DNA of 64,000 bases from Osmia lignaria lignaria. Taxonomy: Eukaryota; Arthropoda; Insecta; Hymenoptera; Megachilidae. Shown here piece by piece: positions 24,231 to 35,915 of the stretch (positions are counted from its first letter, which is position 1; each line of letters starts with the position of its first letter). The stretch spans positions 5,270,001 to 5,334,000 of the forward strand of contig NC_135036.1 in the NCBI RefSeq assembly GCF_051020975.1, read 5' to 3'. Below the pieces are notes generated by a model that was given only the letters and a program-made list of their open reading frames with translations, was not told the DNA's origin and ran no database searches. The position numbers were made by a program, and so were the translations under genes.

Positions 24231-25847
24231 TTAGATTCATTTGTTCAAATTTACCTTATATGCTCTTTCACATAAATGGTAAAATCAGTTTTGTATAAAA
24301 TAATAAATGAAACTTAAAATATTTCAAAAAGTTCAATTGAAAAATTGAAAAATAGATGCAAATAAATTAATGTCAAAGAAAAATAGACCAATACTCTAAA
24401 ATTTCTATTATATAAGGTGATAAAAAAATAGAGTATGAATGGAGTAAAAATTGTTTAATTAACATAGGTCCAAAAATTAATCCTTTCTCTGTAAAATCAA
24501 CATTTATTGTTTTTTAACTTTTTTATTTCATAGTTATGATATGGAACAGTAATAATAAGTAATCTTTGCTTATATTAGTACATTATAAATTTGTATTTAC
24601 AGTCTTTAACTAAACCTTACTTGTTAAAAAATAAAAAATTTTACAGAGAATAGGTCAATATTAAAACCTATGTTAATTAAACATTTTTTATCCCATTCAA
24701 TAAGTACTCTAAGCTCTATAAATAATGGACCATATTTTTTAATCGCCCTGTATAAAAATTTCACTCATTTGGAAGATAATTTACAACAAAAGAAATTAAA
24801 AAAACTAGTGAATCTCATTGTAACGAAACTCGGTTAAAAAGTTGAATTCATTTCATAAAACAAATGTAAAAGAATCCTACATCCCACCAAAGCTTTGAAG
24901 ATTATCCTCGAAATGTGTTTAAACTCTCGCTTAATTTTCTCCAGAGAAGAGTATCTTTTTTATTTTCTTATAATATCTCTGGTATTAAACGATATTTTTA
25001 TAAAAGGTGTCGTTCGAACGGAACGATATTTTCATTTTCATATCTGTCTCATTTTTTTTATGGAAAATGAAAATCCGTGGAAAATTCATAATTTTCCAGG
25101 AATTCGCGTTCGTTAAGCGTTCGATTAAACGGCGACGATTTAATTTGTCGCCATGTAATTGGCTTCGTTAATGAGATTCAACAACGAAATAGAATTTATG
25201 AATAAATTTTCGGTCGCGATTATCTTGCTAGGATTAGCCATAACAGCATCGCAAATGGTTTCCACAACGGTTTCGAGGCTTTTGTTCGGGACCAGGCATT
25301 GATCGCTTGTTTCACGAGTGTCAGAACGCATAATTGCGAATGCTGTTTCATACGAATACGAGATTTGTTCCATTCGAAACGTTGCTCGATCAATTAAACT
25401 GTTAACGTAGTGATTTTTCACAGAATGAAACACCTATTCCCTTCCTTTTTGCGTTCAAGGTCAATTTGATATTAAAATTAAGAATTTGTACAAATTATTT
25501 ATACTAAATTCAGAAAAATTAGGGTGATCCAATAACCTGGGCCCTGACTATACAATTATCTGTTCCAATAACTTCCTCGTTCCACGCTTATTAAACTGTC
25601 AATCACGATAATTAGTAATAAAAATAATTAAAGGGTTTGTTATTTTTACTAATTTTACAGGAACTAAGAAAAACTCTTTTTGAATATATAATCAAGTCTC
25701 GATTTCTACAAAAAATAGAGCAGCTTGGGTCTTATGTTAATTTTCTAAATTTCACACTATCGCTTTAAAAATTATTCTTCTATTTAAAAATGATACATTT
25801 TGCTATTTTTTCCCTAAAAGAATAAGAAATATAATATAATTCGTTTT

Positions 25848-26010
25848 TTAACTCTCGGACAGCGGACCATGGAGAGGGCCATAATTCCAATTTAATTCTA
25901 CAATTCATATTATTTTCGTTTTCTAAATTTATATTATCCTATCAACAATTATTATTTAGCTTAAAAATGATACATTTCATTATTTTTTCTTCTTCTATAA
26001 GAAATGAAAC
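25848..26010 (+). mobile_element. piggyBac-like MITE copy 3
   Basis: TTAA (25848-25851) then CTCTCGGACAGCGGACCATGG, followed by the AT-rich body shared with other copies. The upstream AAGAAATATAATATAAT is also shared with the copies at 29610 and 60898. The right end is not clear. Confidence 0.5.
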
Positions 26011-26428
26011 AGTCATAATTATTTTTGCCCAGGGTATCCACCTTACCCCACCCTTTCCTATAAATATTTACACATCACTCAAAGTTACATCCTTTCCACA
26101 CCTCCAAGTATTTATATTCAATCAAATTTTCATCGCGAACTTCGAAAACGTTTCATAAAACCAGATCCTTTGTCTCTTCCAGACCGCCAGTATGTTCGAA
26201 CAGCGAACAAAGATGCAGCTGGTCTCGACCACCCCCCAGAAGCGTGGGCCGAATGAAAATCCATCCGGGAATCAACTCTCCTGGAGTATCTCCAAACAAA
26301 CCTCTCCAGAATCTCGAATCGACTCGAAACTCGTATAAACTCAACCGGGCCGACGAATCCAACCCGATTCACTTTTACCCCATGAAACCATATTTCGCGT
26401 CCTCGCGGTGAAACCCAGCTTCGTTTCG

Positions 26429-26506
26429 ATGGCCATTAGAGAATTTATCGACGTCGTCGTCGAAGAAGCGGAAGAAGGCGAGGAACGACGTCACAAACCA
26501 CGGTAA
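26429..26506 (+). promoter_or_regulatory. Candidate upstream ORF (25 codons) before the receptor start
   Basis: ATG at 26429 opens a 25-codon frame, in a different frame from the receptor and ending TAA at 26504-26506, 35 bp before the receptor ATG. The peptide is acidic in its middle (VVEEAEEGEE). If the region is in the 5' UTR it could lower translation of the receptor. Transcription of this stretch is not proven, and a short ATG frame can arise by chance. Confidence 0.35.
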
Positions 26507-26541
26507 CGAAACAAAGAAAATCATTGAAATAAACGAACGCT

Positions 26542-27290
26542 ATGGAGCTGAACGAAACGATGGATCAAGATCCAGCCAACTCCACCGATCTATCGGATCT
26601 AAAAATTCTCATCGATACCGGTCAATCGAATCGTTCGAACGACTTCTACGACCTGAAGAGACACGATCTCGAATATGTCCTCCTGTTAACCCTGAAGGCT
26701 ACCGTGATGGCCTTCATAATCATCTGTGCCCTGTTCGGTAATTTGCTGGTGATAGTGTCGGTGATGAGGCATCGGAAGCTTCGAGTAATTACCAATTACT
26801 TCGTGGTCTCGTTAGCGTTGGCCGACATGCTGGTCGCCATTTTTGCGATGACCTTCAACGCTTCCGTCGAACTGTCCGGTAGGTGGTTGTTCGGCTACTA
26901 CATGTGCGACGTGTGGAACTCGTTGGACGTGTTCTTCAGCACCGTCTCTATACTTCATCTATGTTGCATCAGCGTCGATCGGTACTACGCGATCGTCCAA
27001 CCGTTGGACTATCCGCTGATCATGACGAATTTACGGCTGAGCACCATGCTGAGCGTGGTCTGGTGTTCGCCGACGGTGATGAGCTTCTTGCCCATCTTCG
27101 CTGGCTGGTACACCACCGAGGAACACCTCCAGTTCCGTAGGAAGTACCCGGACGTGTGCGTGTTCCAAGTGAACAAACTGTACGCGATAATCAGCTCCAG
27201 TGTCAGCTTCTGGCTACCCGGGATCATCATGATCGCGATGTACTACAAGATCTACAGGGAGGCTGATCGACAGGAGCGGATGTTGTATCG
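26542..27290 (+). CDS. Octbeta3R: Beta-adrenergic-like octopamine receptor (Octbeta3R type), first coding exon
   Basis: This exon encodes residues 1-249 and two bases of codon 250 of a rhodopsin-family amine GPCR. The ATG is the first in frame after a TAA at 26530. The extracellular N-terminus has N-glycosylation sequons at Asn4, Asn13 and Asn30. TM1 spans about 46-74 (GN at 66-67), TM2 83-105 (Asp95) and TM3 119-145. Visible key residues are Cys122 (disulphide with Cys206), Asp129 (amine-binding 3.32), the DRY motif at 146-148, Trp174 in TM4, Ser218/219/222 (the TM5 serines that contact the ring hydroxyl) and Pro226. The stretches VQPLDYPLIMT and EADRQER favour Octbeta3R over the beta1 and beta2 types, from memory of family sequences. 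A consensus donor (gtgagt at 27291) ends the exon in phase 2 at the start of intracellular loop 3. Beta-type octopamine receptors couple to Gs and raise cAMP. Confidence 0.95.
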
Positions 27291-27645
27291 GTGAGTCTGT
27301 GTTTATTAATTTAGCTTTCAGGAGGTCGTTATAAAAATTTTTTTCGAGGGGAAATGATCTGGGAAAATACAAAATGGGCTGGAAATCGTAGTAGAAGCGG
27401 GTAAGGAAAAAAGAAGAAAATATTTTGGTATAACATTTTATCATACAAGGCTCCGTTTCTGAGAAAATCGACGTCAAAGTTTGTTCAATTTGTAAACGAT
27501 TTACAATTATTAATGAAACTTTGCAGCTTGTAGAGCTCGTCGAGCTGGACACGCCTAAACACCATTTTAGGAGCAGACGGCTAATTGTTTAAAAGATATT
27601 AATAATTAAAGTTAGTTACCCCTTCCATTGAAAAGTATGACAAAC

Positions 27646-27716
27646 GGTTAGGTCCCCGGTTAAACACATGATTCGCAAACTAAAGATCCAGGGTTCAAAT
27701 CCTCGGTTCTCAACAA
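27646..27716 (+). pseudogene. tRNA-like remnant or SINE head
   Basis: A good RNA polymerase III B box, GGTTCAAATCC (27692-27702), sits in a roughly 70-bp tRNA-like stretch followed by a run of about 20 T. The A box and acceptor stem are poor, so this is not a functional tRNA. It may be a decayed tRNA gene or the tRNA-derived part of a SINE. Confidence 0.3.
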
Positions 27717-28660
27717 TTTTTTTTTTTTTTTTTTTATAAATAGTAATTTGTCTCCTTTTGAATAACTATTGTTATTATTATAATTAATAATTAATTACAT
27801 ACGCCGCAATTTTTATCGAGTTTAAGTTATGTTTTCTATCCAGTACATTACCATCCTTACCGCATTCAAAATTTACACACGTTTATTTGTTATTACACAA
27901 ATAATTGTAAATCGATACAAATACCCCTCTGAATATGACATAGCAATTCACTATCCAAAGATTTCTTCAAAGTAGGGGTGATGGAATTTGGATTTGAATC
28001 TAGATTTTTGGGGTTCAAGGCTGATCCTCATTTATTTACTATGACACTGCATTTCGCTATCGCAAAATCTGCAATCGGACCAAGGTTTTAGGAGTTTCGA
28101 ATTGAGTCTTACTTATTCAGTGCGACATGCCATTTCACTATCGCAGGATCAATGGAAAACTGGAGTGACGAGATCTTGATACGAACTTAACTTTCCAACG
28201 TGTCAGTTCGTAGTATTTATAAATAAAAGAGCGATGATGGGATCTAGACTCGAGTTTACATTTCTAAGGTTTCAAGTTAGTCTTCGTTTGTTTACCATGA
28301 CGAACTATCCTATCAATGTTTCTAATAAAATAATAACTTTCTTGTTATTTAATTTATGATTTAAATATGTAGTCTCGTGATATGGCAAAGAATTAAGTGA
28401 TAAAATAGTGCTTCGCAATCAGCTCTATTAAATATCCTCAATAATTCACTGATTACTGCACTTCGATGCTCCATCGTGTTAATTATTTAAGCTTGCAATT
28501 ATGGGGAAAGCTTCACCCTATATTCTGATTTCAGGAGCTCAAACACTTGACCAGAATCATTTTAGTGCTTTGATTGCAAAGTGTGCATCGTCGTACAATA
28601 TTCTGTTTTTAATTTAATTTTCAAAATAAAACAAAATTGTGTGCTTATTTTTGTCGCTTT

Positions 28661-28850
28661 TTAACCCTTGGATGGTGGACCATGGAGAAAGATTCAATTT
28701 AAATTTAATTTTTCTTTTTCTAAATTGCACATTGTTGCTTTAAAAATTATTTTCCATACGTACGAAACCCTTTTGTTTAAAAATTATACATTCAACTTTA
28801 GGTTAATATCCTTGTTTGGGTCTCGATTGACCCAGTGTTTCAGGGTCGAA
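28661..28850 (+). mobile_element. piggyBac-like MITE copy 4 (good full-length example)
   Basis: TTAA (28661-28664), then CCCTTGGATGGTGGACCATGG. The AT-rich body and the block ACTTTAGGTTAATATCCTTG follow, ending near GATTGACCCAGTGTTTCAGG. Its right end resembles copies 1 and 2. Confidence 0.6.
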
Positions 28851-29609
28851 AGATATAAAGCTCTTCCTGTTTCATTTATCTCGAGACTGGAAAAATGTTC
28901 GAACGAGACGATCGTTTCCTGATGCTCGATGACACTTTGCCCCGGAAATACATGAATGTTGATTCTTTATTCTAGTCGATCGACAACCACCGGAAATTGG
29001 ATACGTCGACGACGTACGGAAATCGTTGACGCGTACGCGACTTGAATACACCTTTCTTTCCTTTTTATAGTAAGATTAATGCTCTCCCGTGCACGCTTCA
29101 GAACGTTTATGTGTTTTCTATGAGGTGATGTTGGGAAAAGGATATTCCTCGAGGAGGATGCTTCGAGTACCTTATTCGAATCGATCTTATGAATTATTCT
29201 CTCAATATTTTTACATAAATGATTCTTTGAAGAGTACGTTTTGGAAGAGCCTCTGTAAGACTCCTGTGAATAAATTTTTTAAGATAATAGCAAGATAATA
29301 TTTAATTAATAGGGTAATGTATACAGTTGACCTCTGTACAATGATTGATCCTTTTCATAAAAAAAAAGAAATATAATATTTTTTCTTTTCTTTTTATTCC
29401 TAAAATAATAATAGAGTCGTACCTATGGGCACTTTAACCCCTTCACCGACTAATGATTGAAGTGTACTCATGCATATGCATGAGAACTGGTGTTACTTAA
29501 ATAAAGTAAAGGGCACAAACAGTGCAGACACGAACTAAGAAAACAAAGGAAAAAGAAAACAATGCAAAACAAAATATTTAAAAAAAAGAAATATAATATA
29601 ATGCGTTTC

Positions 29610-29760
29610 TTAACCGTCGCGTCGGACGGCGGACCATGGAGAGAGCCTCAATTTTATTTTCTAAATTTTACATTGTTCCTTTTGAAATTATTCAACTTAC
29701 GAAACTCTTTCATTTAAAAATGATACGTCAAATAGAATTATGGTTTGTTATTTAAGAAAC
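29610..29760 (+). mobile_element. piggyBac-like MITE copy 5
   Basis: TTAA (29610-29613) followed by CCGTCGCGTCGGACGGCGGACC and the ATGGAGAGAGCC core, then the shared TTTACATTGTTCCTTT block. It is preceded by AAGAAATATAATATAATGCG, as in copies 3 and 12. Confidence 0.55.
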
Positions 29761-30585
29761 CCATTTTATTATATTTTTTTATTGTTTTAGCAAAGGGGTC
29801 AATCATACAGGGGTTAATAACTGTGTCTTATCCTACATGATTTTTTATTATTTTACTCCACGATTTTCTTTATTGTTATTTGCTATATGTCCTTGATATA
29901 CAGCCTTCAATACCTTCAGTAATTTATTTTTATTTAATTCTTACACTTTTACCTGGATCGAGTAGAAAAGGATCTTTATGGTCAGAGATTCAATCAAATG
30001 AAATGATTGAAAATCGAAATGTAAAATAAATTTTCATTAACTAGAATACTTTGAAGAATTCTAAATTTGTTCCTCTACTAATTTAACAACATTCAATTTC
30101 AGAAAAATTGTATTTTACAGCTACACGTGACTGTAACTTGTTATTTCATTTCGTAAAAGCATCTGACCCAGTTCTAATTAAAAATTACACCGAACACGTT
30201 CGCTGCTTTTTTTCGCAGCGACAAAGAAAGGGTCGGAACAAAAAAAGAGCGGTTTGCTTTTTAGCGAACTACTTCGTGTCGAGACACGAGTCGGATAAAA
30301 AGCAAAAATCGTAGCCAACTGCGAGAACCTGGTAATTATTGGGACGTTCACTTCGCAAAACGTTTAGTGCACTCAGCTGGCATCGGAACAACAATTCGCA
30401 ATTCCATTTGCCCGGCTCAAGCTAAAGTGAACACAAAACACGAATGAAAAGAGAAAAAAAAGAAACGGGAAGAGCATGATCGTAAATCTTCTCGCGTTTC
30501 GTTGGTCAATTTTCATCCTCGTTTCGAAATGCCAAACGAAATCGGGTAAATGGGTACGATTCCTTTTTTTTATTGCAGTGAGATG

Positions 30586-30900
30586 AAATTCCCGAATTTC
30601 CAAATTACCAAAGTACCAAATGGTCAAACTCCTAAATTCTCAAATTTCGATGTTTTCAAATTTCTAAATTCTCAAATTACCAAATTGCCAAATTCTCAAA
30701 TATTCAAATTTCTAAATATCCAAATTCCCAAATAACTAAATATCCAAATTTAAAATTCTCAAATTTTCAAATCCCCAAATTTCCAAATATCTAAATCACC
30801 AAATCTCCATATTCCCAAATTTCCAAATATTTAAATTCCCAAATTCTCAGATTCCCATATTTTCACATTTCTAAATTTCAGAATTCCAAAATTCCAAAAA
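30586..30900 (+). repeat. Degenerate 8-bp tandem repeat, array 2
   Basis: YYAAATTY octamers in register for about 315 bp (for example TCAAATTT, CTAAATTC, CCAAATTG), in the same orientation as array 1. Confidence 0.85.
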
Positions 30901-31344
30901 TATTTCAACGATAGTCTATTACCCACGAACAGCTCAATGGAAGGTCGCTTTAAAGGGTGGAAAGGAGAGCTATCGAAAAATCTCTCATGTAAATATAGCC
31001 CGGAGCTATTCTGGTGTTAATAGCCACCATGGCGAATATCGAGGGTTAAAATGACCAAAGGGAATGCCACTGAGACCAATAGATACGATCAAATTCTAGG
31101 ATGTCTCCTCGAATTACCGATCGACTTTCGTGTATTTTTTTTTTTTATTTTCTCCCCCTGGTTCAACCCTCTAATACTTTGACCTCCCCTCCGGTTGAAA
31201 GGGTACGACTCTCGTGGGAGAAGTTTTGTTTCTTTTTCGGTCGAAATTGATAGAAGATGAAATTCGAGGTGGTGGGTTTATCGGGTGATAAATGTCCTCT
31301 CACGATCAACGATGACAAATTGCTGTTCGTTAGCTTGGGTTGTT

Positions 31345-32005
31345 AAATTTCGGGTTAGTATTAGTATAATAAATCCGATACTTATCACAGTAGCGTAACT
31401 AAGATTAGTTGTTTCCCCTATTAGAAAGTAAAAGAAATTTTCTTCACTGTTAGTATTCGAATAATAAATCCAATACTCATCACAGTAGCGTAACTAGGAT
31501 TAGTTCACCCGCTATTAAAAAATTAAGAAATAAATTTCTTCACTGCAAGTATTCGAATACTAAATTCAATACTTATCACAGTAGCGTAACTAGGAGTAGT
31601 TGACCCCCCTATTAGAAAATAAAAGAAATTTTCTTCACTGTTAGTATTCAAATAATAAATACTGTGATAAAAATTTATCACAGTAGCGTAACTGTGGTCA
31701 GTTTAATTTTCTGTTTAAAAATAAAAAAAATATTCTTCACCACGAATATTGGAATAATAATTCCGATACTTATTATTATAATAGCATAACTAGGATTAGT
31801 TGACCTCCCTATTAGAAAATAAAAGAAATTTTCTTCACTGCCAGTATTCGAATAATAAATCTAATACTTATCACAGTAGCGTAATTAGGATTAGTTCACA
31901 CCCTTTTAAAAAATTTTCTTCACCAATATTTGAATGATAAATCCTATATTTATCACAGTAGCGTATTTAGAATTAGTTGAACACTCTGTTAGAAAATAAA
32001 AAAAT
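31345..32005 (+). repeat. ~96-bp tandem repeat, seven units
   Basis: The landmark CACAGTAGCGTAACTAGG recurs at about 31386, 31481, 31577, 31679, 31775 (degenerate), 31872 and 31953. Spacing is 95-102 bp, with a shorter last unit. Units also share TATTCGAATAATAAATCC and AGAAATTTTCTTCACTG. Confidence 0.88.
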
Positions 32006-32499
32006 GTTCTTATCGGACAATTATGGCTGTGCCATTGATCGAACAATAATTTTTCATATATTACATAAAAGTTCATTTCATGAAATTGATATTTTCTTTT
32101 GCAGAATTTCTATCAAAGCATGTTCTATTTGATCAGAGCTGCGTTAAACCGGAAATACTATACGATCCTTGTAACGCTAGCTGAGCCAGTAAATTATGTC
32201 TAGCATCGCGTTTCAAGAGTAGAAATTGTGTAGAATTGAACTGTCGATCCGAATCATGTGGCATTCAATTACAGCTCGGTGCAAGTTACTTTTCCCCTGG
32301 ATAGAAGGAATAAAAATTCCTTTGGAATTGTGGCTGGTAACACGATATCTGCATTAAACTACACGGAGTCATATTAAAAAGAAAGAGGAGAAAAGAAAAA
32401 AGAAACCAAGGCGTTGTTCACCAAGTTTTGTGACGATGAAACTTCTTGAAATTTGTGACGTCAACTCTTTTTCTTCTTTAGTGCAATATGTGAAGTGAA

Positions 32500-33215
32500 A
32501 TCACCTTCTACATAAAAAAAAGTACATTCAATTTTCTATACAAAATTAATGAGATGATTAATATTCAACTTACAAACTTGCAGATTACATTTTTTTTAAT
32601 CAATGCGAAATAATTAAAGCCACCCTCTATATAGAAATAATAACTCCAATTGTCTATATAAATTAATTAAGTAATTAATATCGAACTTAAAAATTTCTAT
32701 AATAAAAATAATGAATCCAATTGTCTATATAAATTAATTAAGTGCTTAATATGCAACTTACAAAGTACTAAATAAAATGTTTAATTGAAGTGAAATAATT
32801 AAAACCAGGTCCTATATAAAAATAACAAATTCAATTTTCTATATAAACAAATTAATTGATTAATATGCAGCTTTCAAACTTCCAAATAAAATTTTTAATT
32901 GACGTGAAATGACCAAACCCACCTTTTACATAAAAGTAATAAATCCAATTATCCATATAAATTAATTGAGTGAATAATATCCAACTTACAAACTTGCAGA
33001 TTAAATTTCTTAATTGATGCGAAATAATTAAATCCACCCTCTATATAAAAATGATAAATTTGATTGTCTATATAAATAAATTAAGTAAATAATATCCAAC
33101 TTACAAGCTTCCAAATAAAATTTCTAATTGACGTGAAATAATCAAAACCACCTCCTATACAAAAATAATAAATCTTATCACCTATATAAACAATTTAAAT
33201 AAAGTTGTCAATCAC
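32500..33215 (+). repeat. ~116-bp tandem repeat, about seven units
   Basis: The landmark CTATATAAATTAATTAAGT recurs at about 32536, 32653, 32722, 32836, 32953, 33069 and 33182. Most spacings are 113-117 bp and one is 69 bp. Units share CCAACTTACAAACTTGCAG and GACGTGAAATAATTAAAACC. Confidence 0.85.
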
Positions 33216-33934
33216 AAACCTTTTCAATTCCAAGTCACGAATTCATTTCATTTGAAAAACCTCCAAAGGCCTAAATGACTTTTATAATCTCTTCGTTAGC
33301 TAATTCATTACCAGCCACAATATTTCTTTCTGTTTACTCGTTGTTTCTCTTATTTGGCAATTCTTCTCCGCTTGCACGGCGAATGAAACGTCTGGAGGAA
33401 GACTACATCCGATCCCGAGGGGTTCCTATAAAAAGATCCATAAGGTTTGAGGTTTCGCTTAATGGCGTGTCAGGCCATGATTCTGTTTTCCTTTCTTCTC
33501 TGCGGTTTGTTTGGTCGGCGTTTATTCCCCTGAACCGGGGCTAAAGCAGATAAATCCCCGTCGATTTTTCATTGCACTCGAGCAATTTACGCGCTAATAA
33601 TAAAACGCTTACAAAGGAACCGTTCTACCGAACAAATTTATAACTGGCTTTTCAATAATTAGAGGTCACACGGGACTGATTGAATCCTCTGGCTTTATTA
33701 TTTTCTTTCTATCTCCGCGAACAGATGGTGGGATCTAATTATTCGTCGGAAGCCTTTACCCTTGAACTTCATCCGCTGACGTTCTACCAATGAATCAACG
33801 AGCTTTTCCAAGGTGGCAAGCTTTCACCTAACGAGATTACAAATTAACTTTCTTATCGTTAGTGACAACAATGTCGATGCTGAAGTCTTAAGTAGAATGG
33901 GCAAATTTTTTGGGGTCAAAAAATCAATTATTTT

Positions 33935-34090
33935 ATTTAATAATTTAATAATAATATAATAATGATTATAATAATAATTTAATATAATAATATTTAATAA
34001 AAACCCCCTTTCAAAGCCGAAAGGCAAGAAATAAAGTTATCTATCTATCTAATAATATTTAATAATAATAAATTTAATAATAATATTTAG
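33935..34090. repeat. AAT-rich microsatellite
   Basis: Interrupted TAA/AAT trinucleotide tract with no coding potential. Confidence 0.75.
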
Positions 34091-35324
34091 AATTAGAATC
34101 TATAATTAAAACAATTTTTTGGATGCTATAGGTGGATGAAAAATGCTTACAAAGTTGGGTCCAACGTGTGAATTGATGGAGACAAGAATTAAGAAAAATG
34201 TTTCCTCTGTAAAATTACAATTTTCAGCACTCATGGTCCTTTCTCTCAGTAATCATTCGACCGATCGAGTTGAAATTTAGTGTATTCTTACTACTAAGGG
34301 TAACATGTATTTTAGCCAAAGACTTTTTTGAAATTCGTCCTACAGCCAGATTGGCAGCAATTTTTATCTTGAAAGTGAGAGTACAAAAAAGCCCATACAT
34401 TGATTGACGAGTATAATTTTTTCTATTCAATATTTCAACATTTCCTTGGGCTAAAATACTTGGGATATGATACTATACTCGTGCTCAAATCAGGCTCGGC
34501 TCACAGTGCACAAATCTCGACCGAAACGTTTGAAGAACTGGAAACAACAGAGCTTCGGCCCTGCGTCGAGCGTGTGAATTTGTAAACATATACTGACTCG
34601 TCTCGTTGGACTGATTATAAGTTTAACTACAAAATTTCCCAAGCGACAGATGCTCTAAAAATGTGAAGTTGATAGCTGTAGTAAATTCTGAGAAAAAAAT
34701 CATGAAGTTGATTTATTTTGCATATAACGTAAAAAAGAGCCACTATCTACCCTTAGAAATCCAAAGAATAAAATAGTAATTAGGTAAATGATATGAAAAT
34801 ATAATGATTTCTGGTACCTGTTGCGTGTTCGAATCGATACCATAAGTTTCGATGATTCATCGACGGTTTCGCACGTGACCGGATCGGATAATCGTCCTTG
34901 GTATTAGACGACGGGGTACAATTATTCTGAACGATTATTATGATGAAAAGAGCCGTTCTCTCCTTTCCTCGTGGGCGAACGATTTATTTGACTAGGTGGA
35001 ATATTAAAATTCCTGCCCAGCCAGAACACATAGATCGGCTTACGTATCCGAAGGAGCCGGAAACGACCTCATTTTTCTTCAACGTCGGCAACGAGGTCAC
35101 AGATGAATCTCCTGATATTCGACTCTTGCCCATACCGCGGGAATAAATGAGGGTCAAATGAAACGACATCGACCAATGAGGGCTTAAATTGTTATTCGAT
35201 CGATTTTTAAACGTTTTAATTCATTGCAGTTGGTTAAGGGCACAGACTCTCTCTGAATATTATTATGTTCCCAATTTGACGCCTTACCAATTTTATGATT
35301 TAGATCAGTGATGGATCGATTTCG

Positions 35325-35915
35325 TAATTTGGAAACTTTCAATTTTTGCATTTCTATGTTTTTAAATTTTCCAGTCCCCAAACCTTTCCCTAAAATTTCC
35401 CAATTTCCCCGTTTCCTAGTCACAAATTTTTCCAATTCTCAACTCTTCAAATCCTCTAGTCACTAATTTTCTAATTTTCCAGTTTCCCATTTTTCAATTT
35501 TTCAATTTTCCAATTTGTCACCTTTCCAAGTTTCGATTCCCAAATTTTCCCATTTCCAATTTCCCAGTTTCCAACTGTGCAATTTCCCAATCATCCAATT
35601 TTCCACTTTCCCGCCCTTTGAATTTCTAAACTTCCCAATCTCCTAATCATCCAATATCCCAGTTTTCCGGCCTTTGAATTTCTAGATTTTCCAATCTCCT
35701 AATAATCCAATTTTCCAGCTTTCCGGCCCTTGAATTTCTAAATTTCCCAATCTCCCAATAATCCAATTTCCCAGTTTTCCGGCCTTTAAATTTCTAAATT
35801 TCCCCATTTTTCCAAATTCTCCAAATTTCTGATTTTCCTGTTTTCCACCCTTCCATTTTCCTAAATTCCCAATTTTCCATTTTCCTAACTTTCTAATTCT
35901 CCGAATTCCTCTGTT
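35325..35915 (+). repeat. Degenerate 8-bp tandem repeat, array 3, with a ~66-bp higher-order unit
   Basis: Octamers such as CCAATTTT and CCAGTTTC keep an 8-bp register. Within about 35600-35810 a longer unit (CCAATCTCCTAATNATCCAA ... CAGTTTTCCGGCCTTTGAAT) repeats about three times. The pyrimidine-rich strand is again the + strand. Confidence 0.8.

Larger units (their letters stand above)
19889..26428. other. Region upstream of the receptor coding exon; no supported exon
   Basis: Mostly AT-rich. It contains MITE copies at about 21092 and 25848, three degenerate ~95-137-bp repeats at 23875-24230, and a GC-rich patch at 21455-21720. Open frames of 60-110 codons here have no family resemblance or splice support. 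Non-coding 5' exons and the promoter of the receptor may lie here but cannot be located from sequence alone. Confidence 0.45.
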
